Origin: Pascua guehoae
Lineage: Eukaryota > Basidiomycota > Tremellomycetes > Trichosporonales > Trichosporonaceae
Length of the DNA stretch: 64,000 nt
NCBI GenBank assembly: GCA_001600415.1
Contig: BCJX01000001.1
Span: forward strand, 3,266,735 to 3,330,734
Direction of reading: 5' to 3'
Shown: in pieces, positions 34,479 through 43,802 of the stretch
Numbering within the stretch: the first letter of the stretch is position 1
Layout: every line of letters starts with the position of its first letter
Made by a program: the position numbers and the translations under genes
Notes under the pieces: model-generated
Database searches by the model: none
Seen by the model: only the letters and a program-made list of their open reading frames with translations
What the model was told of the DNA's origin: nothing

Positions 34479-36692
34479 TTAGAACGCATTCGAATGGCGG
34501 TGCCAGCGTTCGTTCGGGATCTTCTTGTATGCGTACACGGCGAACAGGCGCTGGAGGTATCGTGAACTCGGCGAGCAGAGCTAAGTGAGTGTGAGCGGTG
34601 TGTGTGGGCCAAGCTTGGTCTGACATTCCGGCTCGTTGAGACTTACCACTTCAGTGCATTTATCGATCAAGCTTTCGAGCTCGCTACGCTCGGGGCCTGG
34701 GTCGAGACAGGTCGAGACCAGGCGGAAGAGACTGGCGCGCATCACCGCCGCCTGGATGCGGCCGGCTACCTGGAGAGCTTTCGACTCTGAGAGTGAGCAA
34801 GGTCACAAATCTTCGCAATAGGTTCAGACTGCTAGGCCGTGCCCGTTCTCAACACTGCGCTTCAGCAAACACCAGGGGGGATGTCAGACCCGACGTACCA
34901 CCTTGCATGTACTCGCCAACGGGGCACCCAACTTCCTGGAAGTAGAACTGAGGCGAACTGATATGAGCTGATGGTCAACACTACTGTACTCACTAGGCCG
35001 CTGTGGCGGCCAATGTGCTGTCGAGCTTGCTGGGGAGATCGACATCGGCTGGATGTGAGTACGAGCTCCGGTAGATTATCCCGGTCGGGGTGGACAACTC
35101 ACTAGCTTTGGCGGTGAGCGCCTTGCGCAGGGAGGCGGACCAGCTCGCCAGCAGTTCCGATGGCGGACCTTGGAGGCATTCCTGTTATGTTAGCGACCTC
35201 GCTTTTTGACTTCTGTGCACACAGAAGCCTCTACGCTGCACTGACGTAGAACAGTTCGCTCTCCACGAGGATCATGAGACCGCCGGGACGGAGAGTCTCG
35301 GTGAGGCGGCGGACCAGCAGGGGGTATGCAGGAATGTCCATGAGCATGGACTTGACGTGGATGAGGTCTGCAGTTAGCTATCAAGGAACGAGGCAGAGTG
35401 GGACGACCCAGAAGGTGACGACGGTAGAGCTGCGACACGGCAAATGAGGGTCGCCAGGGGTACAGCTACTCACCAAAAGTATTCTTGGGCCATGGCAGCG
35501 GCTGGGTAACATCTGCGAAATGTGTAAGCCATATAGTGCCAGCAAACGCAATCGCGGCGCTCACCTGCAGTAACAAAGTCGACGTTACCGTGTGGCAGGC
35601 GCGCGCCGGTGAAAGACCTCCAATTAATGCTAACGTTAGCTCGTTTTACGTGGCCAAGAACTCACTCGACACCCAGGACATCTGCGTACGGGTGCTGACG
35701 TGCAAGTGATACCGCCCAGGTGCCTGTGCCCTTCTGGTAAGCGCCTCTGTGGAGCTAGGAAGCAGTAAAGAAAAGGGCTACAAGGTCGGTGGAGGTGTGA
35801 TGGACGGGGCCAATGATGAGATGTGAGGCATGCGGCTTTGATCAACTGATCTGTGTGTGTGACCGGCCGTTCCGCCCATACCGCCCATGATGGGCTGCGT
35901 GTGGTATGGCGGTTTGTCTCCAATGTATCGTTACTGATCCGCGGGCACTCACCGTACCAACATCCAGAACCTGGCTGCGCCTACCCGACGCGTGTACTTT
36001 GGCGAGGTGGGCATTGATAAGATGGTCGTGACGGGGGTTCAAGAGGGAGATGTGCATCATGTGCACTGCGTTGAGGCTGGGGGGTCAGCGCAGTTCTGCC
36101 TGACATCTGGAGAGGAAAACAAAAAGAAGCTGAGCGAAAGGGCGATGAGAAACCGAAGCCTCCATGCGCCCATGTGCGGCGTCACTGAGCGCCAGGCGGC
36201 GTCTTGAACTCTTCTTTGCTTCACTCACCGTTCTTTCTCGGTCATGGGGGGCGAAATGAAGGGCGGTGGGAAGGCGTTGTCAGAGTCCCCGTCAACCTCA
36301 GGGATAGTAGGGAGCCGCCGGCCCTCGAGGCTGGGCCTGCCACGGACGTGTCCATCAACCCTGTGCCCGTCCACGCTGTGACCGTCGATGGCACGTCCGT
36401 CCATGTGGTGACCGTCCACTGCGTGCCCATCGATGGCTTGACCATCAATGGCTTGCCCATCAATGGCGTGTCCGTCCACCAGGTGACCGTCCGCGGTGTC
36501 ACCGTCCATCTGGTGGTCGTCCATGGGCTCTCCGTCAATGTGGTCGCCGTCCATGCCATCTCCGTCCGCCAGGTGGCCGTCCACGAGATGGCCGCCTACG
36601 GGGTGTCCATCGACGATAGACAGGTTGGAATCATGGTCAGCGGCTCGAGGAGGGTGGTTGGTCGAGGTAGGGTTGGTCCTATTTGGCGGCAT
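34479..36692 (-). CDS. SAM-dependent methyltransferase of LaeA/UMTA type with Asp-Gly-His repeat tail
   Basis: Eleven minus-strand exons are proposed: 36692-36229, 36076-35953, 35733-35666, 35617-35565, 35512-35474, 35367-35246, 35181-35103, 35048-34994, 34957-34902, 34786-34647 and 34580-34479 (433 aa). The catalytic part has SAM motif I VLDVGTKGTGTWAVSLARQHP, then VDFVTADVTQPLPWPKNTFDLIHVKSML, and RRLTETLRPGGLMILVE, matching fungal UMTA methyltransferases (the group that includes LaeA-like regulators). The last exons carry FYFQEVGCPVGEYM and RYLQRLFAVYAYKK, usual for this group's C-terminus. The N-terminal 154 residues are unlike the family: about 22 short units built on Asp-Gly-His. Motif I carries an extra Lys (VGTKGTGT) at an exon joint, so that acceptor deserves checking. 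Methyl acceptor unknown. Confidence 0.8.
36348..36614 (-). repeat. Degenerate 12-bp tandem array coding Asp-Gly-His units
   Basis: The minus strand encodes repeated four-residue units of the form (V/A/I)DGH or (M/A)DGD. The DNA period is 12 bp with frequent synonymous and conservative changes (GTGTCCATC, GTGACCGTC and similar on the plus strand). It forms most of exon 1 of the methyltransferase gene and keeps frame throughout. Confidence 0.9.
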
Positions 36693-39318
36693 GTCGTCTG
36701 GTGTGCCGGAGAGAGTTGGGAAGGGAAGAAGGAGGGCGGTTGACGGCGTTAAGAATTCAGAGGGCTGAAGTTGGCAGAGTGGGAGAATGTACGTTGAGGT
36801 CGAGCACGAGCTTGTGATGTGCAGCCGGGCACGACGAGTTCATACGAAAGGCGGAAGAGGAGGGTGGGGGGGGGAGGAGGTAAGTGGGAGAAGTGGCAGC
36901 GAGTTTGGAAGCGAGGCTGTGAAGGGGGCGAGGTAGGATGCCTATCGGCGAAAGGAGGGGCCGGGGGGCTGGGGGCGGTGATGTGCTTAGGGTGCTTTGG
37001 TGTAGAGGTGCAAGCGAGGGGCGGTATTGTAGACCGTAGGGGTGGTGATGGAGGACGTTGGGGGAGGAGGCGCAGAAATTAAATACCATCTCTCCAAGAG
37101 CGTGCGTGAGATAAAATGGCTCAGTGTCTCAAGTCAACTCTTTGGTCATCAGCAGTTGCGCAAGATCTACAAACGTGCAACGCCCGAATGGCCCCCGAAC
37201 CGGCGGTCAGTCCGGTATTCTTGTGTGTGGTTGGTGTGTTTCGATCGTCAGAGGCGCAGATTTCATTAGTAGCGGACCGAAACCCGCGGGGTTGCGGCGC
37301 AATAGGGGGCTAGATCATGCGGGTTGTGATGCTCAAGTTGTGCCTCGGCGTAGAGGGCGCTGGCGGGCCCGACTGGGACCTGTGGCACCGTTGTCGGATA
37401 TGACCACCGCCGCGCCCAAGCCGCTCCCAACTCAAGGTAGTCTTGGCGTGCACTCACTGGAAGCGAGATCCGCCTACCCCTCGCCAACGTTCGTCGACTC
37501 TCGCCAAGCAAGCGATCCCCCGCGGTTTCGATGGTGTGTCACGATCGCCAGCGTGTGCAGACGACACCCGCAACTAGGTTGCAAGTGTCAGTCGCGTGGG
37601 TTTGATCTGCCACGGGGACAGACCTGTGATCCACGTACACATAAGTAGTTGAGCGATGATGACATGTAGTCCGCCACATGGTCTGCTACAACCGTCACAC
37701 TGCGGCTCGACAGCGCGACAGGTGGTCCAGACTGTAATGTTGTGGAGGCAGTCTCACCATGATCCGCCCACCATTCCTTGCACCAACCTTCAGCGCCGCG
37801 CTGCCGTCAGACAACCCACACAATGCAGCACGCTGCCATGCACCGGTAGAACTAGGTCATGAGGTCGTACGACTGTCTAAGGACTTAGAGCCTCATTTTA
37901 TGAGCTACCAAGCAATAGTGTGCAGACATGTTACTGCAACCCGCAATTAACCCGAAGTTGCACTGAGGATAACCCGCGGATTGTGGTGCCGAGGCGGTCG
38001 GGACCGCCGCGCTCATTCTCGCCGCTGGCACGGGGGTGGACCGTGCTCGCCGCAGACCGGCATCTCGGCAGTCTACGCCCACCCGCCCAGGCTGACCTTT
38101 CAACTGCGCCCTTTACAAGGTCACCTGGGTGCCAAGCGTGGTCGGCTTGTTTTATCAGATACTCCCTCGGCACAATGCACGCCCCATCTCGGCTACTCCG
38201 ATAAAACGCCCCCGCCGGCCGGGTAAGCGGGAGCAGCCGGTGGGCGTGGGTTTAGAAGTGCAGATGTGCGCCGGCCCCCTCTTGGTTTCGCGTTTCGAGT
38301 TGGCTCCATGGGCATCGGTGGATTCCCATACACCGTTTGGTGAAGGGTGTTACACCGTGTCTCGTGTTTGAACCCGCATTTATGTTCACGTTCACAGCCT
38401 GAGACGCCACATTTTTGTTGATTCCATTCCGGTGGCAACGTTGAAACGAGTGCGGTGTCCTTTGTTTTCCTGCCGCCCCAGCGCCACCGGGGGTCCAGAG
38501 CTTGCCAGTAATATTCTCCAAAGCGTCAGAAGACTTGCCGGAATGGGCTGAGACCCCCCACTCCCCCTCCCCCAGCACCCCATCCTGAAAACTGTGATGG
38601 GGAAGCAGTGTGGACGTGCACCGCATTGGGGATCCTTTACCTGACACAAACGCCACCTGTGATGATACGTGTCCGAGCGCCTGCAGACAACGGGCGGAGC
38701 TACAGTAGAGGACGCCTGTAAGCGTCCACCACAACACCCTAAAGCCCTCAAGCGTGTTGCACTGCCCTGGGATCCTCGCACAGACTTATGGTTACTGTCG
38801 TGCACCCCATCCTGAAACTTGCTTTGCTGAATGATGACACGTCCTTACACAACCCAGCAAACATGTTCACCTCGGCGCACAGCTTTATTGACTGCCACCC
38901 CTTTTTCTCACTCCTGGCGAATTCGACTCGTCACTGCCCTCCAATACCAAGGAAAACCAACAATGCACTATCTCGGACCACAGCGCCAGGTCAGAGGAAA
39001 AGTGACACAGGCAATGGTGTGCACAACAAGGCAGTGCCACATTTACCTTGGTCCACACACCACAGATGCACGGACCGGTGGCCAAACAAAAAGAACTAGC
39101 ATTGAACAACCATCCTGCGCAGGTCCATTATACCGCTTTTCCATCACACACTGCTGTCAGAAGACCCTCAGACGCCAACTCTGGGGGGAACCTCTGACCC
39201 TCCTGTACGGTATATAAGAACCATGCAAGAGCCTCCTAACCCGCCATTCCTCTGGTGCTACTCAACTTTTCACTCTTACCACGGCCACCTTTTCCCGATC
39301 TATCCATCCACATCCACC
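36693..39318. other. Intergenic, 2.6 kb, no supported gene
   Basis: Frames up to 174 codons (37124-37648) have no family features. The first 400 bp, upstream of the methyltransferase, are purine-rich on the plus strand (GGGGGAGGAGG-type runs), consistent with a CT-rich leader on its coding strand. Confidence 0.5.
39211..39218 (+). promoter_or_regulatory. TATA box of the disordered orphan gene
   Basis: TATATAAG lies 101 bp before the ATG at 39319. An in-frame ATG at 39223 lies only 5 bp after the TATA box, so it would precede transcription initiation; this decides for the downstream start. Confidence 0.7.
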
Positions 39319-40524
39319 ATGTCTGAGAAGTACAGCGACGAAGAGATGGAGGCAGCTCAGGAGCTTCTCTGCCTCTGCCCGGGTTCACCCAAGAGTGAGT
39401 GGGCATTGCCGAACCAGGGAGCCTCACATGCGACCCAGCAGCTCACAGCAGTTCAAACCATGACCTACCTCGACGGTCGCAGTGGTGAGGTCATCACTGA
39501 GGATCTGCCTCCCGCCCAGGACCCGTACACCTCCCGTCGTTCCACTCCTAGTGCCTCCACGCGCGCCACACCGGAGGACCACTCACCTCGCCGGATCAAC
39601 TCTCCCGCCCGCGCCTCCTCGGAGTGTCCCCCCACCTCGTACAGCGCAGTTCGCCACATGCGTTCACGCTCCTCGACCGGCCCGCCACCACCTTCGATCT
39701 CGTCACCGTCCTGGGTAAACACACCTCCCGCCCCCACGCACTCGCGCTCCTCGAGTGTCTCGTTTATTGAACCCCTTCCGCCGCTCCGCCCACCCTCCTG
39801 GGCAACCCTGCCGTCAGCTCCCACCACCCAACAGCACTCGCGCTCCTCGACTCAATCTCGCCGTCGACTCAAGTCACCCACTTGGGTAACCCAACCTCCA
39901 ACCGCCACCCGCCAACGCTCACGCTCATCCACCGTCTCCTCGACTAGCTCTCGACCCCCGCTCCCCTCACCCGCTCAGACAGCCCAGCCTCCTGCCATCG
40001 CCCCCGAGTGCTCGCGCTCTTCAACTGCCTCATCAACTGACTCTCGTCCTCCGCTTCCCTCACCCATCTGGGCCACCCAACCATCTTCCCCTACGAACAA
40101 GAAAGGTACCTCACGCAAGCGTCGTGGTACTCAGACGGCCAACGCCCCCTGGGAGCCGAAGTACTGGAAAGCCCCCCCTACCCCGCCAACCCCGAAATGG
40201 AAGCCCAAATACTGGCAGGTGAACGCCGACGTGGACATGCCGCCTCCGAACTCGGTGCCATCCTCGTCTGCATCCACCCAGTCGTCTCCGCCTCCCCGTA
40301 CCCCTCTTGGATCGCAGCCCGAGAACGCGGTGATCACAACGAAGATCACGTCCACGAAAAATGGTCGGAAGACAAGCGTCGAACGCACCTCTTACCGTAA
40401 CAATCGCCACCCGAAATACAAGGGCTGGATCCCTGCCGGTCACACGCCTCACCCAGAACTCAAGTACTACGAGTACAAGGGACAGGTGATTGGTCCCCTC
40501 CTTACCAAGGAGGCCGGCCAGTAG
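39319..40524 (+). CDS. Low-complexity Ser/Pro-rich protein of unknown function
   Basis: This is a single-exon gene of 401 aa that I do not recognise. The first 45 residues (SDEEMEAAQELLCLCPGSPKSEW) may be helical. Residues about 80-265 form five or so degenerate modules of 25-35 residues, each with an (R/S)SRSST run and a PSW(A/V)T-P or equivalent run. Next come two WxPKYW motifs (WEPKYW and WKPKYW) separated by a Pro/Thr linker, and a basic end block KTSVERTSYRNNRHPKYKGWIPAGHTPHP followed by YYEYKGQVIGPLL. There is no signal peptide, membrane helix or cysteine pattern. The strong TATA box suggests regulated or high expression. It is probably intrinsically disordered and lineage-specific. Confidence 0.7.
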   Translation: MSEKYSDEEMEAAQELLCLCPGSPKSEWALPNQGASHATQQLTAVQTMTYLDGRSGEVITEDLPPAQDPYTSRRSTPSASTRATPEDHSPRRINSPARASSECPPTSYSAVRHMRSRSSTGPPPPSISSPSWVNTPPAPTHSRSSSVSFIEPLPPLRPPSWATLPSAPTTQQHSRSSTQSRRRLKSPTWVTQPPTATRQRSRSSTVSSTSSRPPLPSPAQTAQPPAIAPECSRSSTASSTDSRPPLPSPIWATQPSSPTNKKGTSRKRRGTQTANAPWEPKYWKAPPTPPTPKWKPKYWQVNADVDMPPPNSVPSSSASTQSSPPPRTPLGSQPENAVITTKITSTKNGRKTSVERTSYRNNRHPKYKGWIPAGHTPHPELKYYEYKGQVIGPLLTKEAGQ

Positions 40525-40790
40525 TCTGGAGATAGAGGGTGGCAAGAGCTGGTGGCGGTGTGGAGTGTGTGTATTCAAGGTTGGCCAGGTGCCATGTCTG
40601 CCTGAACATTTGCTGTAGCACATACCTTGGTTCTCCGTAGTGTACTGTACCGTAGCCTTAGCTCCCATGCAGTTGTACCCGATGTGTGTGGTGCATCACT
40701 CTGTGCTTTTTGTTCTCTTCATCACAGGTTCATTGCCCCAACCCCAAAAATGGCCAACTATGGCATATGGCAAAACGCCACAGTGGCAAA

Positions 40791-40800
40791 ACCACGTGGT
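40791..40800. promoter_or_regulatory. ACCACGTGGT palindrome upstream of SUB1
   Basis: This perfect 10-bp palindrome with CACGTG core lies about 100 bp before the SUB1 start codon, a position typical of an activator site. Confidence 0.45.
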
Positions 40801-40900
40801 ACGGACATCGCTTTGACTCCGTCAACTGTTTACATTTGAGGAACAAGATCGCGTCGTGCTCGCGTTTCGTCGCTTTCTTCTCTCCACGCATCCACTCGTC

Positions 40901-41561
40901 ATGAACCCCAAGCGCGAGCCCGAGCCCGACAGTAGCGATGATGAGGTACGCTTGACTACGATGATCCCACCAAGCTGACCCCCAGCCGATTGCGAAGAAG
41001 AAGAAGCGCACGTCTGACGCGGCCAAGGCCAAGACTCGCGTTGGTTGTGTTGTCCTGATACCATCAACTGACAACAGGAATCAAGTGCGAGCACTGAACG
41101 CACGCCCCACCCCACGGCACGCGTAGAGTCCAACGATGACGGTGACGCGTTCTTCACTGTGAGCTACGTTGTTTTGGACTAGCTGACGACAGATCGAGAA
41201 GATGCGCCGTGTGACGGTTCGCGAGTTCAAGGGACGTACTCTGGTGGATATCCGCGAGGTGTGTCACTGTTCCAATGGGGTGACGTGAGGGGATCGCAGT
41301 ATGGGATGGTGAACAGTGGTGTCGCAACGATAGATGCAGGAGGCGGCCCATGACGAGAAGCTGGAGCGCTGACGACAGCACTACGCGGACAAGACCACGG
41401 GGAAGGTTAAACCTGGTTCCAAAGGCATCAGCCTCACTGCTGAGCAGGTGAGCACGCCGAGTTAACCTTTAGTCCACCGAGAACGAGTAGCTTACGCGTA
41501 GTGGGCGCTACTCAAGGCCAACTTTGCGCTTGTAGACGCCATGATCAACGAGAAGAAGTAG
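40901..41561 (+). CDS. SUB1: Transcriptional coactivator p15 (PC4)
   Basis: This is a single-strand DNA-binding coactivator of RNA polymerase II. Six exons are proposed: 40901-40945, 40986-41039, 41078-41158, 41193-41258, 41379-41447 and 41502-41561 (124 aa). The N-terminus is short, acidic then Lys-rich (IAKKKKRTSDAAKAKTR), as in PC4. The conserved domain reads FFTIEKMRRVTVREFKGRTLVDIRE, then HYADKTTGKVKPGSKGISLTAEQ and WALLKANFALVDAMI, matching the PC4 beta-ridge and helix with PG-KGISL and EQW. Exons 1-5 all end in phase 0. The fourth intron is 119 nt and contains an open stretch coding EAAHDEKLER just before the acceptor; direct splicing to 41379 restores the family sequence. It is convergent with the hydrolase gene. 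Confidence 0.93.
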
Positions 41562-41801
41562 GGGCAGAGCTGGCGCAGGTAGGGAAGGACGCAAACACTG
41601 TATATGAGAGACAGAGCGCACGCAGAGACACACGAACATAGAAAGTCCATGTATGTACATAGGTTGGTGTCTGGATGTATGGCAACATACTGTGAAGCAC
41701 ACAAAGACAGGTTGTACTCATTAAGGAAGGTACATCTCTATTCACAAGAGCTGCGCGTGTGCTCATATCTAACGTCTACCGTCTGATCACGATCACGACA
41801 T

Positions 41802-43196
41802 CTACTCTGCAGCAGCTCCATTGGCCTTCCCGTTTGCATGTCCGCTCGCCAACCCGCTGTGCGGTTCGCAGCCGAGCAAAATCCACCGCGCAACAACAGC
41901 AGCGACTAATTCGCTGTTTTCATCGGCTACATGTCAGCTTCTTTTACGTCTGCGGCGCACCTGGCGCTGGGCACTGATCAAGCTGGTACTCACCCATAAC
42001 ATATGCGTGCGGCACGCCCTCGAGCGACACGGTTCGCTCCCACCCAAGCGCCTTCCTGACCATCGGTCCTTCCTTGCCAACCCATCCGTCGAGGTTTCCA
42101 GCAGACCATACGCCGTACACGCCCGCTCCCGAGGGTTTGTCGGCCTGCTCACGGAACCACGCCAGGTCTGGCGCTTGGATTGTACGCATCTCGGAGCGCG
42201 CGAGGCGGAGGACGTGGTGTATCGTTGATGGAGAAGAGATCAGTGCGCGTGTCGTCTTGTGGTCGGGTGCTAATGGGAGGATGAGAGGGACGGCGTAGGC
42301 GAGGTACTCGACGAGGTTAATGACGGGTCGGTGGAAAAGGGGCTACTGTTAGCATGACTGTTGGCGCAACGGCTCATGTGTGATGAACCGGGGTAGTTAG
42401 AGTGTGACTCACCCACATGGTCCACCCATTCCACGACTTGGCGATCCACCCGACTGTAGGCATCGTGATGTACACCGCGTGCACATCGGGCACGCGCTTT
42501 GCCGTCTCGCATGCCATCCACGCGCCGACCGAGTGTCCGCCCAGTGCGAGGCGTGGCGACTGACCCTCACTTCCACTATCCTTGTGCCATTCGCGGAGTG
42601 ACCTAAGGAGCGCCTCGACGAGCTCAACCTTGCAGTCCACATGCTGCACCACAGTTAATGGCGTTGCTGGTGCCGCAACCGATGGCTCGCCGCCCACGTG
42701 CGACGTGCACAGAACGGCGTGCCCCGGTGGCAGCCGGTCGTAGAGGAGATTGAGGAAGTGGCGGTAGTAATCGGGGAGGCCGGGATTACCTGTCAGTTAG
42801 GAATGTCAGGATTCAAGCTGCACGCCACCCGCCACGCGCCACATTGTGACGCAAGCGCGTCGCGTCGTCCCACACGAAACGCGCCAGCGTGCTGGCGTGC
42901 CAGCGCGGGGTATGGGATCGCACACGCGTGGCATGTAAGACCACGACTTCCTGGCCCCGTAATACGCCGCACAAACAACGACGCCGACCTATCTTATCTC
43001 CTGCTCCCAGATTCTCAAACGTACCAGGGATAAAGAGCGTGAGCTGCTCAGGAGGTACGTCGCCGCCGCGCTTCGGAGGCCAGTAGTACGCGAGCACCGT
43101 CCCGCTCGCGTCCTTGGCGACATGCTCGAAGGTGTGTCGCAGTGGAAACAGCTCACCCGAGGACGGGGTGCGCAAGAAGTCGAGACGTGCGTCCAT
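41802..43196 (-). CDS. Lipid-droplet-associated serine hydrolase (LDAH family)
   Basis: This is an alpha/beta hydrolase of the LDAH/C2orf43 family, associated with lipid droplets and sterol-ester handling. Minus-strand exons are 43196-43025, 42789-42413, 42342-41994 and 41926-41802 (340 aa). Landmarks: LFIPGNPGLPDYYRHFL (oxyanion-loop region), the nucleophile elbow LALGGHSVGAWMACE with Ser in GHSVG, VYITMPTVGWIAKSWNGW, and the catalytic-His block EGVPHAYVM. The acid residue probably lies in the GNLDGWVG region. The first intron is 235 nt. The chosen ATG (MDARLDFLRT) is the first ATG in the exon; an upstream in-frame stretch has no ATG. The gene shares a 606-bp promoter with RAD5. Confidence 0.88.
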
Positions 43197-43530
43197 CTGT
43201 GGAAGTGTCGAGAAGCGGCGAAGCAGACGGTGGGACCCTTGGCGAAAGAAGAAACGGGAGCCGGCGTTCGACAAGGCGAGCGAGGCGAGTCGGAGAGGAA
43301 CCGACGGAAGGGGTGGCAGGGTGGACGGGGATGGTGGCAACGGAAACGATGGTATCGTACACTGCTATATACAATGCTCGCTCACTGTTACTACCCGCGA
43401 AGCGGTCGTCGTTTGTGTCTTGCTGGATAGCTTCGCTGCATGGGCGCATGGGCCGATGATGGAAAAAGTCCACGTTCGGTTAGCCGGCCACGCCGGCGGC
43501 CGATCACAGTCAACAGAAGACGTGGTTATC

Positions 43531-43548
43531 TGACGTCATATCCACGTG
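43531..43548. promoter_or_regulatory. CRE plus E-box between LDAH and RAD5
   Basis: A perfect TGACGTCA (43531-43538, bZIP/CREB site) is followed four bases later by CACGTG (43543-43548). Both are palindromes and serve a divergent pair. They are 255 bp from RAD5 and 335 bp from the hydrolase start. Confidence 0.5.
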
Positions 43549-43802
43549 TATTTTGTTTCCGAGGCCCTTTCAACGCGCACTGCTGCTGGTGGAGGTGGAT
43601 GACTGGACTGGCTACCACGCGACGCGTCTCGCAGGACACCAACATTGTTTTCGCAAACGCCTGACGTGAGAGACCGCAGACGTTTGTCACCGTCTCGTCT
43701 CACCATCTCACCTCTTGCCTTTGTCTTATCCTCCCCGACATTCCTATCCAGGAGGAAGGGTACTACCTTGGTGCACGTCCCACGTCCCGCGTTCCCGCCG
43801 CG

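Noticed and set aside
41259..41378. Extra SUB1 exon coding EAAHDEKLER within the fourth intron
   Set aside because: It runs into TGA with no GT donor; direct splicing to 41379 restores the conserved PC4 sequence.
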